NCBI GenBank assembly: GCA_900754855.1
Contig: CAAEEI010000111.1
Location: 1 to 5,790 of the forward strand
Origin: Lachnospiraceae bacterium
Lineage (GTDB): Bacteria > Bacillota > Clostridia > Lachnospirales > Lachnospiraceae
Direction of reading: 5' to 3'
DNA: 5,790 nt
Position numbers and translations under genes: made by a program
The notes under the pieces: generated by a model
Databases searched by the model: none
What the model was told of the DNA's origin: nothing
The model's input: the letters and a program-made list of their open reading frames with translations, nothing else
In this document: piece after piece, positions 1 through 5,790 of the stretch
Position numbering within the stretch: position 1 is the first letter of the stretch
How the letters are laid out: every line of letters begins with the position of its first letter

Positions 1-60
1 CAGATAATCCTGATTGATTTTTCTCTTTTTTCCAATATCGGTTATTCCATAGGATTTCAT
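1..60 (-). CDS. stp: PP2C-family Ser/Thr protein phosphatase (Stp/PrpC type), N-terminal fragment
   Basis: Only the first 20 codons are in the window; the gene runs off base 1. The peptide starts MKSYG and continues TDIGKKRKINQDYL. This matches the opening motif of bacterial PP2C phosphatases (T-D-x-G-x-x-R-x-x-N-Q-D), in which Arg13 is expected to contact phosphate and Asp18 lies in the metal-binding N-terminal region. Family members are metal-dependent cytoplasmic phosphatases that reverse phosphorylation by PASTA-type kinases such as PrkC. The ATG (60-58) overlaps the rlmN stop TGA (59-57) as ATGA. An AAAGGAG ribosome binding site at 76-70 lies 9 bases upstream, inside the rlmN coding sequence, so translation is probably coupled to rlmN. 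In Clostridia this position after rlmN is commonly occupied by stp followed by prkC, which supports the call. With 20 residues visible, the family assignment rests on the motif plus the neighbourhood. Confidence 0.8.
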   Translation of the reverse strand, partial: MKSYGITDIGKKRKINQDYL

Positions 61-1106
61 CCGTTCCCACTCCTTTCTTTATATCCTTTTCTGAGCTGTC
101 CGCAGGCGGCGGAAATATCTCTGCCCATCTCTCTGCGCACAGTCACCTGAATATGCTGTTTCTCCAACATATGCTTAAATGCATTCACATTATTCTGCTC
201 TGATTGCTCAAAATCTCTTTCTTTGATTGGGTTTACCGGAATAAGATTGATATGACAGTTCATTCCTTTTACCCGTGTGCAAAGTTCCGCCGCATGTTCC
301 TTCTGATCATTTACGCCTTTCACCAGACTGTATTCAAAGGTGATTCTCCGTCTGGTGCGGTTCACATAATATCTGGCGGCTTCCATGAGCTCATCCATGG
401 AATATTTGTTGGCGACAGGCATCAGTTCTCTGCGCATGGCGTCATTGGGCGCATGTAAAGAGATCGCGAGGGTAACCTGAGGATGTCGATCTGCAAAGGC
501 GTAGATTTTCGGCACTAAACCACAGGTGGATACCGTAATATTCCGATGACTGATCTGAAGTCCCTGCGGATCGGTCACCAGATTGATCATCCGGCTCAGT
601 CCTTCAAAATTATCAAAAGGTTCTCCCGTTCCCATCACCACAATATGCGATACCCGCTCTCCAATTGCCCGTTGTATGGCATAAATCTGATCCAGCATCT
701 CCGATGGATAAAGATTTCTTTCCAGCCCCATCAGGGTAGACGCACAGAAACGACAGCCCATCCGGCAGCCGGCCTGTGAGGAAATACATACGGAATTGCC
801 GTGTTTATATCGCATCAGAACACTTTCTACCATATTGCCATCATGAAGAGCAAAGAGAAATTTCATGGTGCCGTCTATTTTTGACACATACCTTTCCACC
901 TCAGTCACTCCGTAGAAAGGATGTTCTTTTTGTAACTTTTCCCGACAGGAAACCGGTACGTTTTTCATTTCTTCCATGGTTCGCACCAGTTTCTGGTGTA
1001 TCCATCCAAAAATCTGTTTTGCCCGGAATTTTTTTTCTCCCAGCGCCAACAGGGTTTCTGTCAGTTCTTCCATATTCATAGAACGAATATCCTTCCAATT
1101 CTCCAT
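57..1106 (-). CDS. rlmN: 23S rRNA (adenine2503-C2)-methyltransferase / tRNA m2A37 methyltransferase RlmN
   Basis: A 349-residue radical-SAM enzyme, within the usual size for the family. RlmN methylates C2 of A2503 in the peptidyl-transferase centre of 23S rRNA and of A37 in some tRNAs, in the cytoplasm. The N-terminal part (about 1-95) is the RlmN accessory domain. The iron-sulfur cluster motif C-x3-C-x2-C is intact at Cys114, Cys118 and Cys121 (QAGCRMGCRFCAS). GTGEPFDN at 159-166 is the family's SAM-site segment. Cys335 in GRDISAACGQL is the expected methyl-carrying cysteine (E. coli Cys355), and Glu94 in VESVLM corresponds to the conserved glutamate after the N-terminal domain. The ATG at 1106-1104 is preceded by GGAGG at 1117-1113 with 6-base spacing, which fixes the start. 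A 30-base gap separates it from rsmB. Its TGA overlaps the stp ATG. Codons 24-26 contain an A8 run. Cfr, the resistance paralogue, is unlikely given the RlmN-type GRDISAACGQL ending and the genomic context. Confidence 0.97.
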   Translation of the reverse strand: MENWKDIRSMNMEELTETLLALGEKKFRAKQIFGWIHQKLVRTMEEMKNVPVSCREKLQKEHPFYGVTEVERYVSKIDGTMKFLFALHDGNMVESVLMRYKHGNSVCISSQAGCRMGCRFCASTLMGLERNLYPSEMLDQIYAIQRAIGERVSHIVVMGTGEPFDNFEGLSRMINLVTDPQGLQISHRNITVSTCGLVPKIYAFADRHPQVTLAISLHAPNDAMRRELMPVANKYSMDELMEAARYYVNRTRRRITFEYSLVKGVNDQKEHAAELCTRVKGMNCHINLIPVNPIKERDFEQSEQNNVNAFKHMLEKQHIQVTVRREMGRDISAACGQLRKGYKERSGNG

Positions 1107-1136
1107 GCTGTTCCTCCGATTATTGACCTGTAAATC

Positions 1137-2486
1137 TTATTGACGTATAAATTTGGCTGCGAAAAATCCATCGCAGTCATCCACCCCGGGAAGCAACTGT
1201 AAAAAACCTTTTTCTCCGGTTCTGCCCCGAAGGCGTTCCGGCAGCCGATCTTCAATGGAAACGGCCCGAAGTGGCGTATGTTCTTCTATCCAGCGGACAT
1301 TTTCTTCATTTTCTTTCTGATTCAACGTACAGGTGGAAAAAATCAGTTTTCCTCCCGGACGGACATACTGCCAGACTACGGACAGGATTTCTCTTTGCAG
1401 CACAACCAGTTCGTCCATCTGTTTCCGGGACAGATGATATTTAATATCATTTTTTCTTCCCATGATGCCCAGACCGCTGCAAGGCAGATCGGCCAGAACC
1501 ACATCCATGCTTTCCCGCAGATTTTCATCCGGTTTTCTGGCGTCCCACTGTTCGATGATTACCTGTTCATACTGCATCCGGGCATTATTTTCCTGTAATA
1601 AATCCGTTTTGTATTCCGTCAGATCTCTCGCAATTACTTTTCCGCTTTCCCCGACATAATCTGCCGCATGGAAAGTCTTTCCTCCCGGCGCCGCACAGAC
1701 ATCCAGAACACGATCGCCTTCCTGTATATCGGCAAGCTGTACCGGAAACATGGAACTTTCATCCTGAACCACAAAAAGGCCTTCCCGGAAAGCCGGTATC
1801 TTCTGCAGATAATTAAAGCCGGAAATCTGGAAGGCAAAAGGAAAATACCGGCCCTCTTTTACGGTGACCTCTGCCGCTTCCAGCGATTGCCGCAGCGCTT
1901 CCGGCGTCGTTTTTGCCAGACAGGTACGGATTGTCATAGGTCTAACCTGCAAAAAGGCCTCCAGCATTTTCTGTGTTTTTTCCCTGCCATATTGCTTCAT
2001 CAATACATCCACCAGCCATTCCGGCGTGGAATAACGAACCGACATATACAAAAGCGGTTCTTTGTTCTGATCCGGAAGCGGAAGATTTTCTTTGGAACGA
2101 ATCAATGCCCGCAGCACGCCATTGACAAATCCGGAAAGATTACGAAACCCTCTCTTTTTCGCCAGAATAACGGCTTCATTGCAGGCTGCGGCGTCCGGCA
2201 CATGCATAAACAAAATCTGATACGCCGACAGACGAAGCAGATTGCGGATCAGCGGCTTACATTTTTTCATCTTTGTCCGGGAAAACTGATCCAGAACATA
2301 ATCCAGATAAATCCGCCGTTCCATCACGCCCTCACACAACAGGGTAAAAAAAGCTCTGTCCTGCTTTGGGACAAACTGGTAACGCAAAAGCGTTTCTCCC
2401 ATGGCCACATGGGACAGTTTGTGATTTTTTTCCATGTCCATGAGGGTATCCAGCGCCACTTCCCTCATCTCTGCTCTATCTGCCAT
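1137..2486 (-). CDS. rsmB: 16S rRNA (cytosine967-C5)-methyltransferase RsmB
   Basis: A 449-residue protein of normal RsmB (Sun/Fmu) length and layout. It uses SAM to methylate C5 of C967 in 16S rRNA during small-subunit assembly. Residues about 5-130 form a NusB-like RNA-binding domain (VALDTLMDMEKN through NEAVILAKKRGFRNLSGFVNGVLR). A linker follows, then the Rossmann-fold methyltransferase domain from about 235. SAM motif I is LDVCAAPGGKT at 261-271. Motif IV is DLPCSGLG at 333-340 with Cys336, and motif VI is FSTCTLNQKENEENV at 383-397 with catalytic Cys386, so both cysteines of the m5C mechanism are present. Motif IV reads D-L-P-C rather than the more usual D-A-P-C, a mild variation. The ATG at 2486 overlaps the end of fmt by 11 bases. 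A modest AAGG ribosome binding site at 2499-2496, 9 bases away, lies inside fmt. An internal Met7 start is less likely because no comparable binding site precedes it. The stop is TAA. Confidence 0.96.
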   Translation of the reverse strand: MADRAEMREVALDTLMDMEKNHKLSHVAMGETLLRYQFVPKQDRAFFTLLCEGVMERRIYLDYVLDQFSRTKMKKCKPLIRNLLRLSAYQILFMHVPDAAACNEAVILAKKRGFRNLSGFVNGVLRALIRSKENLPLPDQNKEPLLYMSVRYSTPEWLVDVLMKQYGREKTQKMLEAFLQVRPMTIRTCLAKTTPEALRQSLEAAEVTVKEGRYFPFAFQISGFNYLQKIPAFREGLFVVQDESSMFPVQLADIQEGDRVLDVCAAPGGKTFHAADYVGESGKVIARDLTEYKTDLLQENNARMQYEQVIIEQWDARKPDENLRESMDVVLADLPCSGLGIMGRKNDIKYHLSRKQMDELVVLQREILSVVWQYVRPGGKLIFSTCTLNQKENEENVRWIEEHTPLRAVSIEDRLPERLRGRTGEKGFLQLLPGVDDCDGFFAAKFIRQ

Positions 2487-3405
2487 ATACGGATCCCTTT
2501 TCTACCATATTCCCCAGCAAAAAGGCCTGCACAGTCATACGTTTTTTTCCCTGCAGCTGTACTTCATTGAGTTTTAACTGTCCTTCGCCGGTCTGTACCA
2601 GAATATGATTTTTTTCTACTGCGGTTACCGTACCTGCCGGAACATCCACGTTGCTTTCCACCACATCGGCATCCCATATTTTCAGTGTTTTTCCGTTCCA
2701 GAACGTATAAGCGCTCGGCCAGGAATTCAGTCCGCGAATCAGTCGTTCAATGGACGCCGCATCCTTCTTCCAGTCAATCTCTCCCAGGTCTTTGGTCAGC
2801 ATTCCCGCATAACTGCTTTGCGCGTCATCCTGAGGAATGCGTTTTACCGTACCCTCTTCCAGGCTGGCCAACGTTTTTAAAATCAGTTCTCCACCGGCGG
2901 CAGAAAGTTTATCATGGAGACTTTCTCCCGTCTCCTTCGGCGCAACTTCGATCACCGTTTTATCAATCATATCACCGGTATCCAGGCCTTTGGCCATATA
3001 CATGGTGGTAATACCGGTTTCCTTTTCCCCATTGATCACCGCCCACTGGATCGGCGCTGCTCCCCGGTATTTCGGAAGTAAAGAAGCATGCACATTGATA
3101 CAGCCGTATTTCGGCAAAGTTAATATGCTTTCCGGCAGGATCTGCCCAAAAGCCACCACCACGATCACATCGGGATTTATCTTTTTCAGTTCCGCAAGAA
3201 ATCCTTCTTCTCTTACTTTGACCGGCTGATACACCGGAATATGATGTTCCAGCGCCTTTTCTTTGACCGGAGGAAAAGCCATGGCCTTTCCTCTTCCCTT
3301 CGGTTTATCCGGCTGCGTCACCACCGCAGCCACTTCATGGCCGGCAATCAGCGCTTCCAGCGTTGGAACGGCAAAATCCGGCGTTCCCATAAATACGATT
3401 CTCAT
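2476..3405 (-). CDS. fmt: Methionyl-tRNA(fMet) formyltransferase
   Basis: A 309-residue cytoplasmic enzyme that transfers a formyl group from 10-formyl-tetrahydrofolate to initiator Met-tRNA, marking it for translation initiation. The start MRIVFMGTPDFAVP is the canonical Fmt N-terminus. Counted from the ATG at 3405, the N-terminal catalytic domain (about 1-190) carries the triad Asn104, His106 and Asp142 (NVHASLLPKYRGAAP at 104-118, GLDTGDM at 140-146). SLLPKYRGAAP is the folate-binding signature. The C-terminal part (about 204-309) is the beta-barrel tRNA-binding domain, with GEIDW and LNSWPSAYT visible. The ATG overlaps the def stop TGA as ATGA, suggesting coupled translation with the deformylase that reverses its chemistry. 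A TTG nine bases upstream (3414) would add three residues (MGR) and has GAGG at 3422-3419 only 4 bases away, so it cannot be excluded. The ATG is preferred on family length and coupling. The stop is TAG, inside the rsmB start region. Confidence 0.97.
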   Translation of the reverse strand: MRIVFMGTPDFAVPTLEALIAGHEVAAVVTQPDKPKGRGKAMAFPPVKEKALEHHIPVYQPVKVREEGFLAELKKINPDVIVVVAFGQILPESILTLPKYGCINVHASLLPKYRGAAPIQWAVINGEKETGITTMYMAKGLDTGDMIDKTVIEVAPKETGESLHDKLSAAGGELILKTLASLEEGTVKRIPQDDAQSSYAGMLTKDLGEIDWKKDAASIERLIRGLNSWPSAYTFWNGKTLKIWDADVVESNVDVPAGTVTAVEKNHILVQTGEGQLKLNEVQLQGKKRMTVQAFLLGNMVEKGSVYGR

Positions 3406-3884
3406 TCTTCCCAATCTTCCTCTTCTTCCAGATCTCTGTATGGCTCACTGGCTCTTTCTCCATATAAGATACCGTCCAGATGATCCATCTCATGTAAAAT
3501 TGCTCTTGCTCTTAATCCTTCCCCTTCATAGATGACTTCATTCATATCCATATCCAGAGAAGAAACCTTCACATAGTCGGCGCGGGTAACCTCCGCCACT
3601 TTTCCCGGAACGCTGAGGCATCCCTCTTCATCGGTCTGCTCTCCGGAGGTTTCCAGAATTCTTGGATTGATCAGTACAAACGGATCCTCATCCATCACGT
3701 CAATGACGCAGATCCGCCGAAGAATCCCCACCTGCGGTGCAGCCAGTCCCACACCTCTTGCCTCATACATGGTATCAAACATATCTTCAATAAGTTCCAC
3801 TGTTGCCGGCGTCATCTTTGTCACCGGTTTACATACTTTTTTCAGACACTCGTCTCCAATATAACGAATTTTTCGAATAGCCAT
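3402..3884 (-). CDS. def: Peptide deformylase
   Basis: A 160-residue metalloenzyme that removes the formyl group from the N-terminal formyl-methionine of nascent proteins at the ribosome exit. All three family motifs are intact: GVGLAAPQVG at 44-53 (Gln51 lines the active site), EGCLSVPG at 87-94 (Cys89 metal ligand) and HEMDHLDG at 131-138 (His131 and His135 metal ligands, Glu132 catalytic). The length is typical of the shorter bacterial deformylases. The last nine residues (152-160, LEEEEDWEE) form a strongly acidic tail with no role I can assign. The ATG at 3884-3882 follows an excellent AAGGAGG site at 3897-3891 with 6-base spacing, so the start is secure. A promoter candidate lies about 80 bases upstream, making def the probable first gene of the transcription unit, although read-through from priA is also possible. 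Its TGA is shared with the fmt ATG. The purine-rich tail codons also supply the fmt ribosome binding region. Confidence 0.97.
   Translation of the reverse strand: MAIRKIRYIGDECLKKVCKPVTKMTPATVELIEDMFDTMYEARGVGLAAPQVGILRRICVIDVMDEDPFVLINPRILETSGEQTDEEGCLSVPGKVAEVTRADYVKVSSLDMDMNEVIYEGEGLRARAILHEMDHLDGILYGERASEPYRDLEEEEDWEE
3419..3422 (-). promoter_or_regulatory. Candidate ribosome binding site for fmt inside def
   Basis: GAGG, within the purine stretch GAAGAAGAGGAAGA, lies in the codons for the acidic tail of def. It sits 4 bases before a TTG at 3414 and 13 bases before the ATG at 3405. Neither spacing is ideal, so the site does not settle the fmt start by itself. A weaker GGGA lies 3 bases before the ATG. 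The ATGA overlap could allow re-initiation without a well-spaced site. Confidence 0.5.
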
Positions 3885-3991
3885 AATCGCCCTCCTTGTT
3901 TCTATGTCTTCTTATCTTCTATGCAATATTCTGCAAGCTTTTTTCGTTTTTACCAAATTTCATCATACCATAACCGAAGATTTCCGTAAAG
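3885..3991 (-). other. priA-def intergenic region
   Basis: This 107-base stretch is the largest non-coding gap in the window. It is AT-rich and holds the def promoter candidate next to priA and the def Shine-Dalgarno at 3897-3891. Between them lies a presumed untranslated leader of about 70 bases. I see no terminator for priA: the best stem, at 3986-3975, has four base pairs including one G-U and no U-tract. I see no riboswitch-like structure or T-box-like element, for which the leader is too short in any case. Confidence 0.75.
3962..3990 (-). promoter_or_regulatory. Candidate sigma-A promoter for def-fmt-rsmB-rlmN-stp
   Basis: On the minus strand TTTACG (3990-3985, four of six matches to TTGACA) is followed after exactly 17 bases by TATGAT (3967-3962, five of six matches to TATAAT). 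A TG at 3970-3969 makes an extended -10 (TGGTATGAT). Transcription would start near 3955, giving a leader of about 70 bases before the def ATG. The -35 begins directly after the priA stop codon. The match is good by consensus, but no expression evidence is available here. Confidence 0.6.
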
Positions 3992-5790
3992 TCAGTAAAT
4001 CCCCATAGGATCAAAATCAAACTGAATCTGCACGCCGGCAAACAAAGGATGCCGCTCCAATACCGGCTCCAGACGGCATCTTAACTGTTCCAGATACTGG
4101 CCGTCCGGGTGTTTGACATAAAGTACCTGCCGGTAAATATCTTTCAGTTTTGCCACGACAGCCTGCCCGGGATGAAAGAGCTGCACCGGATTTTTTTCTT
4201 CCTGCTGGCTCTGGCTGATCATCTTCTGGATCCGGACAGCCGCCAGACAGGCGGAAGACTCGTCTGCGGATTGTACCAGAATCACCAGAAGGTGCGCGCA
4301 GGGCGGGTACCCTAAAAGACGGCGATAGGCAATCTCCTGTTCATAAAACTCTTCATAGGAATGATGCAGCGCTGCCGCAATGGCATAATGCTCCGGCGAA
4401 TACGTCTGAATAATGACTTCGCCCGCCTTTTCTCCTCTTCCTGCCCGGCCTGCCGCCTGACAAAGAAGCTGAAAAGTCCTCTCTCCACTGCGAAAATCCT
4501 GACTGTGCAGGGAAAGATCTGCCGCCAGTATGCCCACCAGCGTCACATTGGCATAATCATGTCCCTTCACGATCATCTGGGTTCCCAGCAATACATCCGC
4601 CTCTCCCCGGGAAAATGCCTGCAGAATTTCCTGATGCGCATTTTTTTTCCGGGTAGTATCCGTATCCATCCGTAAAACCCGAATACCAGGAAACTCCCGG
4701 TGCAAAGCAGCTTCCACCTTCTCTGTGCCCAGACCAAAGGCGGCCACATGGGGACTTTTACACACCGGACACTGCCGGGAAAAAGGCTGGCTGTATCCAC
4801 AATAATGACAATGCAGTTTTCCATTTCGATGATACGTCAGAGAAACATCGCAATGGGGACATTTGATCACCATTCCACAGCTACGGCAGGATACAAAGCC
4901 CGCAAACCCTCTCCGGTTGATAAACAACATGGTCTGCTCTTTTTTTTCCAGTCGATCCCGCAGTTTTTCTTTCAGTTCTTCACTGAAAACAGAACGGTTG
5001 CCCCGGTGCATTTCCTCCCGAAGGTCGGCCACCCGCATCAGGGGAAGCCGGGCGTCCCCCGCACGATTTTTCATAGTCCACAGCCGATATTCCCCCTGCA
5101 ATGCCCGGAAATAGCTTTCCACGGAAGGCGTGGCCGAACCAAGCACTACGCTGGCTTCTGCCAGCTGCGCCCGAAAAATGGCCGTCTCCCTGGCATGGTA
5201 TTTGGGTGAACTGTCACTTTTGTAAGCGCTGTCATGTTCTTCGTCGATCAGAATCAGTCCCAGTTGCTTTACCGGAGCAAACAGGGCAGAGCGCGCCCCG
5301 ATCACCACATCAGCATCCCCACTGGCCACCCGTTCACAGGCATCTGATCGCTCTCCCTGGGACATCCGGGAATGTAAAACCGCGATTCTCCCGCCAAAGC
5401 GTTCATAAAATCTCCGCACAGTCTGGTAGGTCAGGGAAATCTCAGGAATAAGAACGATTACCTGTTTTCCGGTTTCCAGTACCGTTTCGATGAGATCCAG
5501 ATACACTTCCGTCTTTCCGCTGCCGGTCACCCCATACAGCAGATACGTCCGGCGGATCCCTTTGATAAAATCCTGTCGAAACTCTTCAGCGATCGCTCTC
5601 TGCTCTGGATTGAGGAGAAGGCGATCCTTTTTCTGCGAAAAGGAAGCGAAGGGATCCCTGTATATAATCTTTGTTTCCATGCGAATAAGCCCTTCGGCCT
5701 CCAGCTTGCGCAGTTCTTTCAGCGGATACTTACATTCTTTTACCGCCTGTTCCTTTGTCAGCGCCCCCTCTTCCAGAAGTCTGGTAAACA
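3992..5790 (-). CDS. priA: Primosomal protein N' (replication-restart helicase PriA), 5' end outside window
   Basis: The frame stays open from the stop TGA at 3994-3992 to the window edge, giving 598 visible codons. PriA is usually over 700 residues, so the N-terminal 3'-DNA-end-binding domain lies outside. PriA is a 3'-to-5' superfamily 2 DNA helicase that recognises stalled forks and reloads the replisome. The first ~45 visible residues (FTRLLEEGALTKEQ onward) fit the end of the winged-helix domain. Counted from the internal Met at 5680, motifs are Walker A GVTGSGKTE (50-58), IPEISLT (78-84), DEEH (146-149) with the aromatic-rich loop YKSDSSPKYHA (153-163), GSATPS (181-186), GTQMIVKGHDYANVTLVG (366-383) and QAAGRAGRG (408-416). 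Eight zinc-binding cysteines are present: 265, 268, 274, 277, 291, 294, 304 and 307. The C-terminus ends DFDPMGIY, a normal PriA ending. Two A8 runs occur in the coding strand. Nothing looks broken. Confidence 0.97.
   Translation of the reverse strand, partial: FTRLLEEGALTKEQAVKECKYPLKELRKLEAEGLIRMETKIIYRDPFASFSQKKDRLLLNPEQRAIAEEFRQDFIKGIRRTYLLYGVTGSGKTEVYLDLIETVLETGKQVIVLIPEISLTYQTVRRFYERFGGRIAVLHSRMSQGERSDACERVASGDADVVIGARSALFAPVKQLGLILIDEEHDSAYKSDSSPKYHARETAIFRAQLAEASVVLGSATPSVESYFRALQGEYRLWTMKNRAGDARLPLMRVADLREEMHRGNRSVFSEELKEKLRDRLEKKEQTMLFINRRGFAGFVSCRSCGMVIKCPHCDVSLTYHRNGKLHCHYCGYSQPFSRQCPVCKSPHVAAFGLGTEKVEAALHREFPGIRVLRMDTDTTRKKNAHQEILQAFSRGEADVLLGTQMIVKGHDYANVTLVGILAADLSLHSQDFRSGERTFQLLCQAAGRAGRGEKAGEVIIQTYSPEHYAIAAALHHSYEEFYEQEIAYRRLLGYPPCAHLLVILVQSADESSACLAAVRIQKMISQSQQEEKNPVQLFHPGQAVVAKLKDIYRQVLYVKHPDGQYLEQLRCRLEPVLERHPLFAGVQIQFDFDPMGIY

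Noticed and set aside
1668..2570. A 300-codon open frame on the plus strand, antisense to rsmB and the end of fmt
   Set aside because: It lies opposite an intact, motif-complete RsmB, has no ribosome binding site before its ATG, and its product is rich in His, Phe, Gln and Arg with no recognisable domain, as expected for the shadow of a real gene.
3921..3936. Short inverted repeat TGCA...TGCA in the def leader
   Set aside because: A four-base palindrome on either side of an AT spacer is too weak and too likely by chance to be an operator or a stable hairpin.
3975..3986. Possible terminator hairpin after priA
   Set aside because: The stem is only four base pairs with one G-U pair, has no following U-tract, and overlaps the promoter candidate.
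4700..5209. A 169-codon plus-strand frame opposite priA, with a GTG start and an AGGA about 8 bases upstream
   Set aside because: It is wholly antisense to the zinc-binding and helicase region of priA. The AGGA is a chance match, and the protein shows no domain or normal composition.
5678..5680. ATG at 5680 as the true start of PriA
   Set aside because: The frame stays open for 36 more codons to the window edge, and those codons read as PriA winged-helix sequence. Starting here would also remove a domain the family needs.
1..5790. Search for tRNA or rRNA genes, CRISPR arrays, insertion sequences, riboswitches or an unknown accessory system
   Set aside because: Almost every base belongs to recognised, intact housekeeping genes. 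I saw no long direct or inverted repeats, RNA gene signatures, transposase-like frames or compositional break.

Overview
This window is a compact block of housekeeping genes, all on the minus strand. It looks like the chromosome of a Gram-positive anaerobe of the Clostridia, probably Lachnospiraceae-like. The basis is the gene order priA-def-fmt-rsmB-rlmN-stp (from memory a common clostridial arrangement), strong AGGAGG-type ribosome binding sites, moderate base composition and the Firmicute style of the proteins. The family-level placement is inference and was not tested by a search.

Read in the direction of transcription (high to low coordinates), the window opens inside priA, the primosomal replication-restart helicase, whose 5' end lies beyond base 5790. 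A 107-base gap follows. It holds a good sigma-A-type promoter candidate and a strong Shine-Dalgarno site. Then come def (peptide deformylase), fmt (Met-tRNAi formyltransferase), rsmB (16S rRNA m5C967 methyltransferase), rlmN (radical-SAM 23S rRNA/tRNA m2A methyltransferase) and the first 20 codons of a PP2C-type phosphatase (stp/prpC family) running off base 1. Junctions are tight: ATGA overlaps at def/fmt and rlmN/stp, an 11-base overlap at fmt/rsmB, and a 30-base gap at rsmB/rlmN. This suggests one co-transcribed and partly translationally coupled unit.

The genes share a translation theme. Fmt formylates the initiator Met-tRNA, Def removes the formyl group from nascent proteins, and RsmB and RlmN methylate rRNA (RlmN also tRNA). 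The phosphatase at the end normally begins a Ser/Thr phosphorylation module with the PrkC kinase, which would lie outside this window.

All five sizeable genes carry intact catalytic motifs. I see no frameshift, mobile element, CRISPR array, RNA gene or sign of horizontal transfer, and no undescribed system. Points worth a second look are modest: the promoter separating def onward from priA, the ambiguous fmt start built into the acidic tail codons of def, the A8 tracts in rlmN and priA, and the direct fmt/rsmB junction.
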